From: VRUE01 sp963780815
GTDB lineage: Bacteria > Actinomycetota > Thermoleophilia > Solirubrobacterales > 70-9
Assembly (NCBI GenBank): GCA_963780815.1
Contig: CAWADG010000006.1
Span: 186,001-250,000 of the forward strand
Direction: 5' to 3'
Length of the DNA stretch: 64,000 nt
How positions within the stretch are numbered: position 1 is the first letter of the stretch; every line of letters begins with the position of its first letter. The translations under genes and the position numbers were made by a program. The notes below the pieces were generated by a model, which had not been told where the DNA came from, ran no database searches, and saw only the letters and a list, made by a program, of their open reading frames with translations. This document shows, piece by piece, positions 61,827-64,000 of this stretch.

Positions 61827-62013
61827 GCTGAACTCCGGCTCTTCACCGCCGGGGCAGGTACTCGCGCCGCTCCTCGGGGGCTCTCCTCCAGGTGTAGATC
61901 ACGGCAGCGATCGTCGCGTTGCTCTACGAGTCTGTCGATCAGTCCGAAGTCGCCACGCCTTGCCCGGCTGAACCTTGCGACGGCTAATTGCGAGTGCCTG
62001 GGAAGATAAACGA

Positions 62014-62823
62014 GTGCCGGATACCCCCGATACCTACCTCCACGGCCACCATGAGAGCGTGCTGCGGTCTCACCGATGGCGAACCGTCGAGAACTCCGCC
62101 CGCTACCTGCTGCCTCTGCTGTCGCCGGGCACACACGTGCTCGATGTCGGCTGCGGCCCAGGCACGATAACTGTCGGGCTGGCGACCTGCGTGGGTGAGG
62201 GCTGGGTGGTCGGTATCGACGCGGTCGAAGAGGTCGTGGGTGTTGCTCGGGAAGAGGCGGTGCGCCATGGGCAACCCAACGTCAGCTTCGAGGTCGGCGA
62301 CATATATCACTTGGCCTTCGATGACGGAGCATTCGACGTAGTGCACGCCCACCAGGTGCTCCAGCACATGGTCGACCCGGTGGCGGCTCTGCGTGAGATG
62401 CGACGAGTCTGCCGGGATGGCGGCATCGTCGCCGCCCGGGACTCGGACTACGGGGGGATGTTCTGGTTCCCCGAAGATCCGGAAATGGAGGAGTGGCGAG
62501 CCCTCTATCAACGAGTTGCAAGAGCACTCGACGGTGAGCCGGATACAGGTCGTCGCATGCTTAGCTGGGCACGGCTGGCTGGCTTCACTGAGATCGAGGT
62601 ATCTGCCAGCTCATGGTGCTTCGCCGCTCCTGAGGAGCGCACATGGTGGGGGGGGTTGTGGGCCGAACGGCTGACACAGTCGAGCTTCGCGGACCAAGCC
62701 GTCGGACATGGCCTCGCCAGCCGCGAAGACCTTGACCGCCTGGCTGATTCATGGCGCCGCTGGGCCTCGAGTGACGTCGGGTGGTTTCTCGTCCCACACG
62801 GCGAGGTTATTTGTCGCGGCTGA
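62014..62823 (+). CDS. Class I SAM-dependent methyltransferase
   Basis: This 269-residue enzyme starts at GTG 62014 with GGGAAG upstream. The SAM-binding motif I is 'HVLDVGCGPGTITVGLATCV', motif II Asp/Glu is in 'WVVGIDAVEEVVGVAREEAV', then 'FEVGDIYHLAFDDGAFDVVH' and 'RVCRDGGIVAARDSDYGGMF'. It is UbiE/Methyltransf_11-like. N-terminal 'YLHGHHESVLRSHRWRTVEN' is typical of small-molecule methyltransferases. Substrate unknown. Confidence 0.9.
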   Translation: MPDTPDTYLHGHHESVLRSHRWRTVENSARYLLPLLSPGTHVLDVGCGPGTITVGLATCVGEGWVVGIDAVEEVVGVAREEAVRHGQPNVSFEVGDIYHLAFDDGAFDVVHAHQVLQHMVDPVAALREMRRVCRDGGIVAARDSDYGGMFWFPEDPEMEEWRALYQRVARALDGEPDTGRRMLSWARLAGFTEIEVSASSWCFAAPEERTWWGGLWAERLTQSSFADQAVGHGLASREDLDRLADSWRRWASSDVGWFLVPHGEVICRG

Positions 62824-62934
62824 ACCTGCAACGGCGGGTGTAAAGCGCCGAAGTCACAGCACCTTTGCGCCGTCACGACTACCGGCGCTAATGTCAGTCG
62901 AACGGCCGAAGGATCAGAGAAGAGAGGACGAGAT

Positions 62935-63062
62935 ATGAGCAGGCTGCGCGGACGATTGAGCTCCGCCAACTGGTGTCCTTCATCGCGCTGTTCATTGCGC
63001 TCAAGGGAGCCGGCTATGCCTTCAAGCTGCCGAACTTCGTCCGGCCCGAGCTTGCCGTGTAA
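62935..63062 (+). pseudogene. Short membrane-peptide frame with a start-proximal frameshift
   Basis: The frame ending at TAA 63060-63062 reads 'EQAARTIELRQLVSFIALFI', 'ALKGAGYAFKLPNFVRPELA' and so forms one membrane helix. No start codon exists in that frame, but ATG 62935 with GAGAGGACG upstream lies one base out of frame. A missing G after the ATG would give a 42-residue peptide. It is directly upstream of the DUF5995 gene. Confidence 0.3.
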
Positions 63063-63068
63063 GCGGAG

Positions 63069-63779
63069 ATGACCACCGCCGGGACCGTCAGAGATGTGCT
63101 TGAGCGAATGGAGGCCATCGATCGCGCGCTTCCATCCAGTGACGGCGTGAAGTGGTTCAACAAGCTCTACCTCGAAGTGACGCGGGAGGTGGCCACGACC
63201 GTGCCAGGACAGAATCAGGCGGCGCCGGGCTTCCTGGCGGCGCTCGACGTATCTTTTGGCAGCCGCTACTTCGATGCGTTCGACGCCGCCGGAAACGGCG
63301 CGGCGCCGCTGGCGAAGTATCCCTTCCACGCCTGGAGGCCGCTGTTCGAGGCCCGCTTTGCGACCGGCATCGCTCCCGTGCAGTTCGCGTTGGCAGGGAT
63401 GAACGCGCATATCAACCATGACTTGGCGATCGGCGTCTGCGACACGTGCGCCGCGCGCGGTACCGAGCCGCGCGACGACGGTCCGGAGCATAGGGACTAC
63501 GAGTCGGTGAACGGCCTCATCTCGCAGGTGGAGGAGAAGGTGAAGGCTTGGATGATGACCGGGCTCCTGAAGGAGCTCGACCTCGTCCTCAATCCGGTAG
63601 ATGACATCGTGGCTGTCTGGAACGTGCAGAAGGCCCGCGACGCCGCCTGGGTCACCGCGGAGGTGCTCTGGTCCCTGCGGGCGATGCCGCCCCTGCGCAC
63701 CGACTACGAGGCGATCAATGACCGGGCGGTGGGGTTCGCCAGCCGGGCTCTGCTGACTCCCGTCGGGCTGGCCGCCTGA
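63069..63779 (+). CDS. DUF5995 family protein
   Basis: This 236-residue helical protein shows the family pattern 'GVKWFNKLYLEVTREVATTV', 'VQFALAGMNAHINHDLAIGV' (the NAHINHDL motif) and 'VWNVQKARDAAWVTAEVLWS'. Length and motif order fit DUF5995, a family seen mainly in actinobacteria, with no established activity. The His/Asn/Asp cluster of the central motif suggests a metal or catalytic site. It starts at ATG 63069, 7 bases after the small membrane frame. Confidence 0.88.
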   Translation: MTTAGTVRDVLERMEAIDRALPSSDGVKWFNKLYLEVTREVATTVPGQNQAAPGFLAALDVSFGSRYFDAFDAAGNGAAPLAKYPFHAWRPLFEARFATGIAPVQFALAGMNAHINHDLAIGVCDTCAARGTEPRDDGPEHRDYESVNGLISQVEEKVKAWMMTGLLKELDLVLNPVDDIVAVWNVQKARDAAWVTAEVLWSLRAMPPLRTDYEAINDRAVGFASRALLTPVGLAA

Positions 63780-64000
63780 CCGCGCGACACGCGCTGTTTG
63801 GCCGGACTACCGCCGGTCGGGTTCTACAAAGACTGGGAAGGCGTCGTTCACGCAAGAGTGCCCTCTGGACGAAAAGCCGGTGCGGCCGGTCGCGGTCAGT
63901 AGGTGGGAGCAGACCCGCTCCATCGATGGATCGAGCGGGCCGCTGGTGGGGTAGGGTCGGCCACGGATGGCTTCGACAGGCACGACCCCGAACTCCCGCG

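Noticed and set aside
63780..64000. Possible gene after DUF5995 at the right edge
   Set aside because: No open frame with a credible start or motif in the last 220 bases; a gene could begin beyond the window.

Overview
The window is a high-GC bacterial chromosome segment that most resembles an actinobacterium of the class Thermoleophilia (Solirubrobacterales-like). This is inferred from a very GC-rich third codon position, the order cysS-rlmB-sigH-type sigma factor, several secreted DGSG/YWTD-type repeat proteins with a lineage-typical C-terminal domain, and a WS/DGAT acyltransferase. No tool was run; family names come from reading the translations. At least six single-base frameshifts occur, so either the assembly carries indel errors or several genes are decaying.

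Region 1 (1-11.5 kb) holds three secreted repeat proteins on the minus strand (one cut by the window edge, one frameshifted), a coiled-coil protein, a secreted Ig-like protein and an NRDE/TANGO2 protein. A housekeeping block follows: a small protein, cysS (with a perfect 50-bp palindrome inside the reading frame), rlmB and a SigH-like sigma factor behind a good sigma-70-type promoter.

Region 2 (11.6-28.8 kb) is a catabolic island. It is bracketed by two direct copies (about 90% identical over 156 bp) of the 3' end of a thioredoxin-reductase-like gene. Inside are a GntR/FCD regulator, RidA, a glycine/D-amino-acid oxidase-like flavoprotein, acylating acetaldehyde dehydrogenase, 4-hydroxy-2-oxovalerate aldolase, a DUF1537 four-carbon acid-sugar kinase, a class II aldolase, a VOC protein, a jelly-roll protein, a peptide/sugar-type ABC importer with frameshifts in two or three of its genes, a D-threonine-aldolase-like PLP enzyme, an SDR and an SMP-30 lactonase. 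A recurrent GGT-N6-ACC motif lies just downstream of the -10 boxes of its transcription units and is the best candidate for the GntR operator. The enzymes suggest uptake of a hydroxylated D-amino acid or sugar acid and its cleavage to glycine or acetaldehyde and then acetyl-CoA.

Region 3 (28.8-33.2 kb) is a boundary zone: a WS/DGAT acyltransferase, the 5' half of a tRNA-Val gene, a broken papain-like (YiiX/NlpC-type) gene, a nucleoside-phosphorylase-like gene and about 0.7 kb without genes.

Region 4 (33.2-55.5 kb) is a complete-looking extracellular contractile injection system (eCIS, phage-tail-like) locus. It contains sheath, tube, a gp26-like chaperone, a Pro/Ala-rich protein, a DUF4255 terminator, an AAA+ ATPase, a CIS tube/LysM pair, a gp27-like hub, a gp5-like spike, a PAAR-like tip, gp25, two baseplate-J proteins, a gpI-like protein and a DUF6519 beta-helix fibre. 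Almost all genes overlap by a few bases. A Cys-rich putative cargo protein, an unknown protein and a BTAD/SARP-type regulator follow. Four GGTGAC-like repeats at an exact 11-bp period precede the sheath gene, which is the spacing known for SARP binding sites. No obvious tape-measure gene is present.

Region 5 (55.7-64 kb) holds two membrane proteins, a papain-family protease, a membrane dipeptidase, a Vps62-related protein, two small minus-strand ORFs, a methyltransferase and a DUF5995 protein.
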